Positions 1 to 6,459 of a DNA stretch of 21,851 bases are shown one piece after another. Position 1 is the first letter of the stretch; each line of letters opens with the position of its first letter. A program made the position numbers and the translations under genes. Source of the stretch: an uncultured Coriobacteriaceae bacterium (lineage in GTDB: Bacteria; Actinomycetota; Coriobacteriia; Coriobacteriales; UMGS124). Where the stretch lies: contig UQBS01000050.1 in NCBI GenBank assembly GCA_900539345.1, positions 1 to 21,851 on the forward strand, read 5' to 3'. Under the pieces are notes generated by a model. The model was not told the origin of the DNA and did no database searches. It was given only the letters and a program-made list of their open reading frames with translations.

Positions 1-276
1 CATCCTACCGGCGGGGGCGGACAACTTATGTCAACGGTGGTCTAACAGAGAGTTATCTTTCGAAAGATGTGCCTGCCGACTAGCCGTTGCGTGTCCGGTG
101 ACCACGGTGCCCGCCCTCCGCGTCTGCTTTTGTGATGGCTGCACATGTTGGATACAAGGGCCTGGCTGGATGGCAGTAGTGTGGGTGCGGGCGTTTTTGT
201 GGCGTGTTGAGCGTTGCTTGCATGCTGCCTGGCGCCGCAGCGGTTTGATTTTCAGCGGGGTACGAAGGAGCTTTGG

Positions 277-2094
277 ATGGGTCAGCATTTTGCACATGGC
301 GCCGGCGCGGACGATGCGGCGGGCGTATCCGTAGGGGAGGGTGTCGGCGAGGCGGCGGCCCGCAAGCCCCGTCGTGGGCACGCGGTGCTGCTTGCCGTGC
401 TCAGCGTGCTGGCGGCGCTCGCCATCGCGCTCGCCGCGGGCGGGACGAGCCTGGTGGGCTCGGCCCAGGCGCTCGTGGCCGAGGCGCAGGGGCTCTCGAC
501 CACGGTCGGCCAGCTCGAGACGGCCGTGAAGGCCGGCGACGGCGCGGCCATGCAGGCCTGCACCGACGACATGCGCGCGGCTGTCTCCTCCATGCGCTCC
601 GAGCTCGAGGGGCCGCTGTGGGGCTTCGCCTCCCTCGTGCCGGTCTACGGCAGCGACGTCACGGGCGCCAAGTCCCTGCTCGACATCGCCGGTAACCTCG
701 TCGACCAGGTCCTGACCCCCCTGTCCGACACCATGGCGGCGTGCCCGCCCTCCTCGCTCATGACGGACGGCGCGGTGAACGCCGACGCCCTGCAGCGCTA
801 CAGCGCGCTCGTGACCCAGATCGAGCCCGCGCTCGACAAGGCCGTGCAGGACCTCGACGCGCTGGGCACCTTCAACATCGACCAGCTCAACGACGCGGTG
901 GACAAGCTGTCCGAGCCCCTGCACGAGGCGAGCGAGATGCTCGCGGCCTACGGGCCCCTCCTCGAGAGGCTGCCCGAGTTCCTCGGATGCGACGGGCCGC
1001 GCACCTACCTGCTTGTGGCCCAGTGCAACTCCGAGCTGCGCGCCACGGGCGGCTTCCCCGGCGCGTGGGGCACCCTCACGGCGGACGGGGGCCGCGTGTC
1101 GCTGAGCGAGTTCGTCTCCATGGGCAAGCGCGAGGTGACCTTCGAGATCACGGGCGAGGAGCAGGCGGTCTTCGGCGCCGAGATGGGCATCAGCGCCTGC
1201 AACCTCAACGACACGCCCGACTTCACGCGCGCGGGCTACCTGTTCTCCCAGGCGTGGCTCGCCTACCACGGCCAGCAGGTGGACGGCGTGATCGCGGTGG
1301 ACCCGGTGTTCCTCCAGCGCCTCATGGCGGCCACCGGCAGCAGCGTCACCACCGAGGACGGCACGCTCGTGGACGGCACCAACGCCGCCCGCATCCTCTC
1401 GAGCGACACGTACTGGCGCTTCGGGGACGACAACGCCTCGCAGGACGCCTTCTTCGGCGAGGTGGCCGCCGCGGCCGCCGGCAAGGTCATGGAGAACCTC
1501 GGCTCGGCGGACCTCATGGGCCTGGTGGACACCATCTCGGCCAACGCCAAGGAGGGCCGCCTGCTCGTGTGGTCGCCCGACGCCGAGGTGGAGCAGGCCC
1601 TGGGCGCGGTCGAGGGCATCACGGGCGCCCTGGGCTCCGACCCGCTCGAGCCCGTGGTTGGCCTGTACCTCAACGACAACACCTGGGCCAAGATGTCCTG
1701 GTACCTGCTCATGGACACGCAGGTGGTGGGCAGGACCGAGAACCCCGACGGCACGGTGACCTACGACATGGCGACCACCATGACCAACTCCCTCACGCCC
1801 GAGGAGGCCGAGGTGGCGCCGGGCTACATCGCCGGCAGCGGCCCCTTCAAGCGCAGCCGCGACGACATGTACAACCAGGTGCTCCTGGTGGCCCCCGCGG
1901 GCGGCTCGATATCCGGCGCCGCGGTGAGCAACGGCACCGGCGAGTTCGTGCAGTCGACCCTCTACGGCCACGAGGTGTGGGTGGGCAGCGTCAACCTCTA
2001 CGCCCAGGAGAGCGCCACCGTGACCTACAGCGTCACCGTCGCTCCCGGCGCCGCCGAGCTCGAGTACCACCAGACCCCCCTGGCGCAGGGCTAG
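277..2094 (+). CDS. DUF4012-domain membrane-anchored protein
   Basis: The product is 605 aa. The start is ATG 277 because AAGGAG lies 6 bases upstream (265-270); an in-frame ATG at 214 has no such site and would add non-conserved residues. A charged, Ala/Gly-rich N-terminus (about 1-34) precedes one membrane segment at about 36-54, so most of the protein is probably outside the cell. A helical stretch (about 60-235) leads into the DUF4012 core, recognisable from the YLLVAQ-NSELRATGGFPGAWG block at about 244-265. In actinobacteria DUF4012 proteins are usually encoded near envelope polysaccharide genes, but their biochemical role is unknown. Codon use is extremely GC-rich, as expected for a resident gene. 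The 276 bases before it show no gene that I recognise. Family is fairly sure; function is not assigned. Confidence 0.85.
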   Translation: MGQHFAHGAGADDAAGVSVGEGVGEAAARKPRRGHAVLLAVLSVLAALAIALAAGGTSLVGSAQALVAEAQGLSTTVGQLETAVKAGDGAAMQACTDDMRAAVSSMRSELEGPLWGFASLVPVYGSDVTGAKSLLDIAGNLVDQVLTPLSDTMAACPPSSLMTDGAVNADALQRYSALVTQIEPALDKAVQDLDALGTFNIDQLNDAVDKLSEPLHEASEMLAAYGPLLERLPEFLGCDGPRTYLLVAQCNSELRATGGFPGAWGTLTADGGRVSLSEFVSMGKREVTFEITGEEQAVFGAEMGISACNLNDTPDFTRAGYLFSQAWLAYHGQQVDGVIAVDPVFLQRLMAATGSSVTTEDGTLVDGTNAARILSSDTYWRFGDDNASQDAFFGEVAAAAAGKVMENLGSADLMGLVDTISANAKEGRLLVWSPDAEVEQALGAVEGITGALGSDPLEPVVGLYLNDNTWAKMSWYLLMDTQVVGRTENPDGTVTYDMATTMTNSLTPEEAEVAPGYIAGSGPFKRSRDDMYNQVLLVAPAGGSISGAAVSNGTGEFVQSTLYGHEVWVGSVNLYAQESATVTYSVTVAPGAAELEYHQTPLAQG

Positions 2095-2127
2095 GCGCCC
2101 GAGCGCGAACCGAATAGCCTCGCAAGA

Positions 2128-2171
2128 CCGAAGCGGCTGCCGGCGCCCATGCGCCCGCGGCCGCCTTTCGG
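2128..2171 (+). terminator. Possible terminator hairpin after the DUF4012 gene
   Basis: CCGAAGCGGC pairs imperfectly with GGCCGCCTTTCGG across a GC-rich loop, 33 bases after the stop codon. There is almost no T tract after it, so a stable hairpin is clear but a true intrinsic terminator is not. Confidence 0.4.
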
Positions 2172-2408
2172 TTGGGGGAGGCGGGCGGCGGATTCCAGTG
2201 TGGGATAGCGCTGTAGGTAGCAGCGTGACAAACATGCCCGGCTCCCATCCTCCTGTCCTCTTTCGGACGGTTCCCGCCTTATTTCTCGGTGTCTCCATCT
2301 CTCTGGAGCCGCTATAGTCTTTCTTGACTGAAAGCCCCGAACACTTAGCCGCCGCCCGCGCACATCGCGCTCATCTGCCCGCCGCCACCCCCGAAAGAAG
2401 GATGCATC

Positions 2409-3197
2409 ATGGTTGTCCCCAGCACGCTTTGCAGCAATCTGTACGACTTCGCGTTTTGCCCTGAGCCTTGCTACGACCGGCTGATCGACCTGGCCGATCC
2501 CGAGGACTGGGGGCCCGGAAACCGCATCCTCAAGAACTACCTGTCGTTCTCGTTTAGCCGCGCGGTCTTTCTCGTGGGGCGCGACGCCGACCATGCCGCG
2601 CCGTCTTCGCTGCCGCTCGTGTTCGACAGCGAGCGATGCCTGTTCAACACCGGCCTCTACACCCGCCGCTACGAGACCATCTACGCTCTCTTTGAACCAA
2701 ATACCAGGCCCGATGCTCGCCAGCGCTGGTTTCTCAAGGGCTTCTTCAAGGAGAGCGACCCCGCGCTGGTGGCGTTCGAGTACCTGCCGTGCCGCGTGCA
2801 CTTTGCCGAGGACCCCTCCGAGCTGGTCTTTGACTACCGCCTGCCCATCCGCTGCAACATCGACCATATCCTGGGCGACGAGGAGAACCTCACGCGCATT
2901 CCCGAGGCTCTGATGGGCGAGGAGAACTCGCTGCTGCTACGCCGCGCCTTCGAGGGAGCCGTGGTCGAGGCCGCCCGCCGCGCCGCCGCCAACTACACCC
3001 TTGCCGTGCCGCAGTTCTACGGCGGTCGCATCCAGCTGCTGCTGCCTTTGTGCCTCACGGGCGACAAACCCGAGCTGGCGCTCGCCGTGCAGCGCGAGGA
3101 CGGCTTCTACTCGGCCCGCACCTGCCTGACGCTTGAGATGGCCTACAACAACGCCCGCCTCATCTGCCGCCCCGAGACCTCGTGGATTAAGCGGTAG
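2409..3197 (+). CDS. DUF3825 domain-containing protein
   Basis: The product is 262 aa, starting at ATG 2409 with AGAAGG 6 bases upstream. The whole protein matches my memory of the DUF3825 family. The conserved blocks are NYLSFSF (43-49), NTGLYT...YETIYALFEPN (80-98), the W-F-KGFF block (107-113), FDYRLPIRCNIDHILGDEENL (141-161), AANYTLAVPQFY-G-IQLLLPLCL (193-216) and the C-terminal TCLTLEMAYNNARLICRPE-W (238-259). DUF3825 has no established reaction; it occurs alone or attached to nucleic-acid-related domains. No signal peptide or membrane segment is visible, so it is probably cytoplasmic. A weak -10-like TATAGT lies at 2313-2318. Its last 45 or so bases, and about 50 bases beyond the stop, are duplicated at 4844-4945 on the other side of the ATPase gene. 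That suggests the two genes share a recombination history. Confidence 0.82.
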   Translation: MVVPSTLCSNLYDFAFCPEPCYDRLIDLADPEDWGPGNRILKNYLSFSFSRAVFLVGRDADHAAPSSLPLVFDSERCLFNTGLYTRRYETIYALFEPNTRPDARQRWFLKGFFKESDPALVAFEYLPCRVHFAEDPSELVFDYRLPIRCNIDHILGDEENLTRIPEALMGEENSLLLRRAFEGAVVEAARRAAANYTLAVPQFYGGRIQLLLPLCLTGDKPELALAVQREDGFYSARTCLTLEMAYNNARLICRPETSWIKR

Positions 3198-3250
3198 CGG
3201 GCGCAGGCGGCAAGGCGGGCGCTTGGCTGGTGCAAGATTAGCGGCGCCTC
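3153..3250 (+). repeat. Direct repeat copy 1 (3' end of DUF3825 gene plus flank)
   Basis: This segment covers the last codons of the DUF3825 gene (ARLICRPETSWIKR) and about 50 bases downstream. It aligns with 4844-4945: the first 28 bases differ at one position, and similarity continues with small gaps through the GGCGGGCGCTTGGCTGGTGC motif. The pair brackets the 33-bp array and the ATPase gene. Confidence 0.75.
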
Positions 3251-3448
3251 TGTCTGGGCAGCCGGCGCTTCGAAAACGTCGCAACCGCGGTGGGGTTCTA
3301 TGCGAAATACGTCGCAGGGATGTAGTGCTAATGCTCAAAAAACGTCGCAGAGACATGGTGAAAGCATTTAAAAAACGTCGCACAGGTACCGTATTACTAT
3401 GCTAAAAACGTCGCATAAGCGTGTTGCTATATGCTAAAATACGTCGCA
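3251..3448 (+). repeat. Array of six 33-bp repeat units upstream of the ATPase gene
   Basis: The core, roughly ATGCTAAAAxACGTCGCA, recurs with its final A at 3283, 3316, 3349, 3382, 3415 and 3448, exactly 33 bases apart each time. The first unit is the most degenerate. The 3' part of each unit (about 18 bases) is conserved and the 5' part (about 15 bases) varies freely in sequence but not in length. A half copy, ATACGTCGTATA, follows at 3449-3460. The array lies immediately before the promoter and start of the DUF4143 ATPase. The region is AT-richer than the flanking genes. A row of protein-binding sites phased at about three helical turns is the simplest reading. One reading frame through it is open as Lys/Arg-rich 11-residue repeats but is interrupted by stops. 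Confidence 0.9.
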
Positions 3449-3471
3449 ATACGTCGTATACCTGGTATGAT
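3443..3471 (+). promoter_or_regulatory. Candidate extended -10 promoter of the ATPase gene
   Basis: TGGTATGAT (3463-3471) is an extended -10 element. The last 33-bp repeat core (GTCGCA, 3443-3448) sits where the -35 would be, 17 bases upstream. Transcription would begin near 3478, only about 8 bases before ATG 3486. That implies a nearly leaderless mRNA and fits the lack of a clear Shine-Dalgarno sequence. This is inference from motif positions. Confidence 0.45.
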
Positions 3472-3485
3472 TGGCGGTCAATGAG

Positions 3486-4823
3486 ATGGCGATTGAACGC
3501 AGGCTTATGCAAAAACTCGAATCCTGGAAAGCCAACCCTGCGCACAGGGCGCTGCTGCTTGATGGGGCGCGCCAGGTCGGCAAGACGTTTGCGGTTCGCG
3601 CCTTTGCCAAGAGCCACTACGACATCTTCCTTGAGATCAATTTTGTTGAGACGCCAGGCGCTCGGGCGATCTTTGACGGGGACCTAGACGCCGAGACAAT
3701 CATCATGGGTCTCACCGCTTACTCGGGAACCGCGCTGGTGCCAGGCAAAACGCTCGTCTTTTTCGATGAGATTCAGGCTTGTCCGTGCGCGCGAACTGCA
3801 ATTAAGTTTCTTGTTGACGATGGCCGCTTCGACTACATTGAGTCGGGTTCTCTGCTGGGCGTTACGTGTCAGCATGTTGAATCTCTGCCTGTGGGATATG
3901 AGGAAGAGGTTCGCGTGTTCCCGTTGACGTTTCAGGAGTTTGCTGAGGCGGCGGGTATTCAACGCGAGACTGTCGAGTATGCTCGGCAGGCATGCCAAGA
4001 CGGCAGTCCCGTGCCGGACGTCATCCATGAGCGGCTTCTCAGGGCGTTTCGGATTTACATGGCGGTGGGCGGAATGCCTGCGGCTGTCCAGCGCTTTGTC
4101 GATACGAGCGATTTGGCGCGTGTGCTTGAGGTGCAGAAAGGCATCCTTACCCTTTATCGGCAAGACGTCGCGAAATACGCCCCCAACAAGGCGCACGTCA
4201 ACGCGATCTTTGATGCTCTTCCTGCCGAGCTTGATGCGAAGAACAAGCGTTTCATGCTGAGCGACCTGTCCAAGGCGGCGCGCATGGAGCGCTATGCGAG
4301 CGATTTCATGTGGCTCGCCGATGCCGGTGTCGCCCTACCGTGCTACAACGTGACCTCGCCCGTTGCTCCTCTTCAGATCAACATGCAGCACAACCTTTTC
4401 AAGCTGTTTCTGTGCGACACCGGTCTTTTGAGCGCCGCGTCGGTCGGTGCGGTGCAATTCCCCCTCTTGCAAGGAGACGTCTCTATCAACCAGGGGGCTT
4501 TTCTTGAGAACGTGATTGCCCAGCAGCTTGTTGCGAGTGGGTTCAAGCTGTTTTACTACGACAAGAGCAAGATAGGCGAGATCGACTTCTTGATGCAGCG
4601 CGGCTCTCGCGTTGTTCCGCTGGAGGCGAAGTCGGGCGGCGATTACATGCGGCACAAGGCGCTCGACAACCTCATGGCGGTGGGGGAGTGGGGGCTTGAG
4701 GAGGCCATCGTCCTGTGCGGCGCCAATGTCTCCAGGCAAGGCGGCGTGAAATACCTGCCGTGGTATGCGGTGGCGTTTTTGGAACAGGAGAGCTTGCCTG
4801 AATCGCTCATCGTGACGGTGTAG
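3486..4823 (+). CDS. AAA+ ATPase with DUF4143 C-terminal domain
   Basis: The product is 445 aa. The N-terminal AAA_14 domain shows Walker A GARQVGKT (27-34), Walker B TLVFFDEIQ (89-97) and the ESGSLLG sensor-type strand (119-125). The C-terminal DUF4143 region ends in a nuclease-like PD-(D/E)XK pattern: GEIDF...VPLEAKSG with D367, E380 and K382. The family is very common in gut anaerobes, is predicted to be a DNA-linked or selfish ATPase, and has no proven role. ATG 3486 is preferred because a -10 box overlaps the alternative TTG at 3471; neither has a good Shine-Dalgarno site. Codon use is visibly less GC-rich than the neighbours (many GAT, TTT and GTT codons), which suggests transfer. The gene sits between two copies of the DUF3825 3' end and directly behind the 33-bp array. 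The domain call is firm, the function is not. Confidence 0.88.
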   Translation: MAIERRLMQKLESWKANPAHRALLLDGARQVGKTFAVRAFAKSHYDIFLEINFVETPGARAIFDGDLDAETIIMGLTAYSGTALVPGKTLVFFDEIQACPCARTAIKFLVDDGRFDYIESGSLLGVTCQHVESLPVGYEEEVRVFPLTFQEFAEAAGIQRETVEYARQACQDGSPVPDVIHERLLRAFRIYMAVGGMPAAVQRFVDTSDLARVLEVQKGILTLYRQDVAKYAPNKAHVNAIFDALPAELDAKNKRFMLSDLSKAARMERYASDFMWLADAGVALPCYNVTSPVAPLQINMQHNLFKLFLCDTGLLSAASVGAVQFPLLQGDVSINQGAFLENVIAQQLVASGFKLFYYDKSKIGEIDFLMQRGSRVVPLEAKSGGDYMRHKALDNLMAVGEWGLEEAIVLCGANVSRQGGVKYLPWYAVAFLEQESLPESLIVTV

Positions 4824-4843
4824 GCACGATACGTTTGCGCCGC

Positions 4844-4915
4844 GCCCGCCTCGTCTGCCGCCCCGAGACCTTATGGATCAAAGGGGTGGCAGGCGCCGAC
4901 GGTGGGGTGGGCACT
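4844..4915 (+). pseudogene. 3' remnant of a DUF3825 gene
   Basis: Read in frame, the segment gives ARLVCRPETLWIKGVAGADG and so on, closely matching the C-terminus ARLICRPETSWIKR of the intact DUF3825 protein. It lacks everything upstream. The original stop codon is lost and the frame runs on to a TAG at 4913-4915. It is therefore a dead fragment, left either by duplication or by insertion of the ATPase cassette next to, or between copies of, a DUF3825 gene. Confidence 0.7.
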
Positions 4916-4945
4916 TAGCTGATGCAGGGCGGATAAGAGGCAGTA
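4844..4945 (+). repeat. Direct repeat copy 2 flanking the ATPase gene
   Basis: This is the second copy of the segment at 3153-3250, starting 21 bases after the ATPase stop. It opens with GCCCGCCTCGTCTGCCGCC (one mismatch against copy 1) and carries the GGTGGGCACTTAGCTGATGC equivalent of the copy 1 tail. Confidence 0.75.
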
Positions 4946-4996
4946 GGCGCAGCCGGTGGGGCGGGCGCTTGGTTGGAGTGAGGCAGATAAGAGGCC
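4891..4996 (+). repeat. Two tandem 54-bp units
   Basis: Units begin at 4891 and 4945. Both have the pattern AGGCGC..CCGGTGGGG.GGGC.CTT and end in GATAAGAGGC. A third related single copy lies at about 3204-3248 downstream of the intact DUF3825 gene. The motif therefore belongs to the DUF3825 downstream region and was expanded on this side. Confidence 0.65.
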
Positions 4997-4999
4997 AAA

Positions 5000-5068
5000 G
5001 CAAAAAAGCCGCCTTGAACCGAGCAAAAAAGCCGCCTGGATTTGAGCAAAAAAGCCGCCTGGGCTTGT
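5000..5068 (+). repeat. Three tandem 23-bp units
   Basis: GCAAAAAAGCCGCCT occurs at 5000, 5023 and 5046, an exact 23-bp period, each followed by 8 variable bases. On the minus strand each unit reads GGCGGC followed by six T, like the 3' half of an intrinsic terminator. They lie just downstream of the minus-strand ZIP gene. Confidence 0.85.
5048..5066 (-). terminator. Weak intrinsic terminator for the ZIP gene
   Basis: On the minus strand AAGCC and GGCTT form a 5-bp stem around CAGGC, followed by a T6 run, 23 bases after the ZIP stop codon. It is made from the third 23-bp unit. The other two units have the T run without a matching upstream arm. Confidence 0.4.
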
Positions 5069-5088
5069 GCATCCAGTGCAGGGCGGGA

Positions 5089-5865
5089 CTATCCCAGTGC
5101 GACGTCGAGCACCATCATTACGCTGAAACCCACGGCGAAGAAAACCGTGCCGATGTTGGAATGGCGGCCCTGGGACATCTCGGGAATGAGTTCCTCAACC
5201 ACGACGTAGAGCATGGCGCCTGCCGCAAAGCTCAATAGATACGGCAGCGCCGGGATCACGAGCTGCGCGGCAAGAATCGTGAGAACGGCGCCGATGGGCT
5301 CCACGATGCCGGACAGCACGCCGCCCGCAAACGCCATGCCCTTGCTTTGCCCCTCGGCCCGCAGCGGCATGGAGATGATCGCGCCCTCGGGGATGTTCTG
5401 AATGGCGATGCCGAGGGATAAGACGAGCGCACTTGCCGCTGTGACCTGCGCGTTTCCCGCGAGGAAGCCTGCATACATCACGCCGACCGCCATTCCCTCG
5501 GGGATGTTGTGCAGGGTCACCGCCAGCACCATCATCGTGGTGCGCTCCAGCTTGGTTTTTGGTCCTTCCGCCTGCTCGCTGCCCACATGCAGGTGGGGGA
5601 TCAGATGGTCGAGGGCAAGCAGGAAAAGCACGCCGATCCAGAATCCGGCAAACGCCGGGAAGAAGGCCAACCTGCCCATGGGCGCCGATTGCTCAATGGC
5701 CGGGATCAGCAGGCTCCAGATTGAGGCAGCCACCATCACTCCCGCGGCAAAGCCCGCAAGGGAGCGTTGTACCAGGTCACCTAGGGATTTTTTTATACAG
5801 AGCGCACAGGCCGCGCCCAGTGTCGTACCCAAGAAGGGAATCAGAATCCCAAGAAATGTCTCCAT
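5089..5865 (-). CDS. ZIP family divalent metal transporter
   Basis: The product is 258 aa from ATG 5865; an in-frame GTG at 5874 would add three residues, and the GGTGAGG just upstream of the ATG is a poorly spaced ribosome site. About eight hydrophobic segments span the protein. Both signature metal-site helices are present: LHNIPEGMAVG (118-128) in TM4 and IQNIPEGAIIS (155-165) in TM5. A His-containing cytoplasmic loop (DHLIPHLHV, 86-94) precedes them. ZIP proteins move zinc or related divalent metals (iron, manganese) into the cytosol. Length and motifs match ZupT/GufA-like bacterial members. It is a single-gene unit. A TAGTTAG...CTAACTA palindrome about 150 bases upstream may be its metal-responsive operator. 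Substrate cannot be told from sequence. Confidence 0.9.
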   Translation of the reverse strand: METFLGILIPFLGTTLGAACALCIKKSLGDLVQRSLAGFAAGVMVAASIWSLLIPAIEQSAPMGRLAFFPAFAGFWIGVLFLLALDHLIPHLHVGSEQAEGPKTKLERTTMMVLAVTLHNIPEGMAVGVMYAGFLAGNAQVTAASALVLSLGIAIQNIPEGAIISMPLRAEGQSKGMAFAGGVLSGIVEPIGAVLTILAAQLVIPALPYLLSFAAGAMLYVVVEELIPEMSQGRHSNIGTVFFAVGFSVMMVLDVALG

Positions 5866-6011
5866 GCACCTCACCGCCGAGTGTCTCTGTTTGCTTGTCG
5901 CTGTCTACCGGTCGCGCCGCGGAAGAGAGGGCCTTGTTGGGCTTCGAGCTCGCGCCCTGGCACTTCGACCATCTTCCATGATATTGGAAATTGCTACTCT
6001 ACATCGGTGAG

Positions 6012-6036
6012 TATAATAGTTAGATACAACTAACTA
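6012..6036. promoter_or_regulatory. -10 box and TAGTTAG/CTAACTA palindrome
   Basis: A perfect TATAAT (6012-6017, plus strand) runs into the inverted repeat TAGTTAG-N6-CTAACTA (6017-6036). The palindrome resembles DtxR/MntR-type metal regulator boxes and lies between the ZIP gene (minus) and the decayed ATPase cassette (plus). Overlap with the promoter fits a repressor operator. Which gene it controls is unclear. Confidence 0.45.
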
Positions 6037-6086
6037 GATTGCACCGAAAAAGCTCCTTTCTTGCTTGCCGTAGAGCTGCCTCGCTC

Positions 6087-6178
6087 CCTCGCTTTTTGCC
6101 GAGCATCGCTCATGTATTTTGCCGAACGACCTTCATGTAATTTGTCGAATGAGATTCACGTATTCTGCCGAACGGAGA
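6087..6178 (+). repeat. Four tandem 23-bp units ahead of an ATPase remnant
   Basis: The core TCATGTATTTTGCCGAACG recurs with its GCCGA (GTCGA in unit 3) at 6098, 6121, 6144 and 6167, exactly 23 bases apart. Units 2-4 are well conserved; unit 1 keeps only TTTTTGCCGA. The core differs in sequence from the other arrays in the window. It leads within about 17 bases into the DUF4143 remnant, mirroring the array-ATPase arrangement at 3251-4823. Confidence 0.85.
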
Positions 6179-6194
6179 TTCGAGCATTGGGAGT

Positions 6195-6356
6195 GCAGCA
6201 AGAAATCTATTGAGGTTGCGCGACAAGATGTGCGCGAATCCGTCGGCACAGAACGCGCGGCCGGCATTCCTTGCCGTCGTGGTGGGGCGCGGAAACCTCG
6301 CTTATACACGCGACGATGGCGTGCACGTGATTCCGGCGGCACTGCTGGGGGCATAG
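6195..6356 (+). pseudogene. C-terminal remnant of a DUF4143 ATPase
   Basis: The frame ending at TAG 6354-6356 reads AARNLLRLRDKMC...PAFLAVVVGRG-LAYTRDDGVHVIPAALLGA. This is the typical tail of DUF4143 ATPases (KNLLxLRDK, then FLxVVVGxGxxAYxRxDGVxVxP). There is no start codon with a ribosome site, and the Walker motifs and the nuclease-like domain are missing. The 23-bp array appears joined directly to this tail, as if an internal deletion removed about 1.1-1.2 kb. The tail belongs to a different DUF4143 subgroup from the intact ATPase at 3486-4823, whose C-terminus is unlike it. Confidence 0.65.
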
Positions 6357-6459
6357 GGCCGGCAGTTTCTTGCTCGAAGGCTGATTCTTGGAAGGGCGTG
6401 CTTGCGAGGGGTTGCCCTTACCGTCTGCCAAGGCGGCGCATTATGGCTTGAAGCTGCGG

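Noticed and set aside
31..2298. 755-codon open frame on the minus strand opposite the DUF4012 gene
   Set aside because: It is His/Val/Gly/Arg-rich low-complexity translation caused by GC-rich codons of the real gene on the other strand; no ribosome site or domain.
3251..3448. CRISPR array
   Set aside because: The 33-bp total period leaves about 15 bp of filler, too short for spacers, and no cas genes are present. The 23-, 41- and 42-bp arrays fail for the same kinds of reason.
3431..3484. 17-codon leader peptide (MLKYVAIRRIPGM...) ending just before the ATPase ATG
   Set aside because: There is no ribosome site, and the frame arises from the repeat core. Translational coupling is possible but unsupported.
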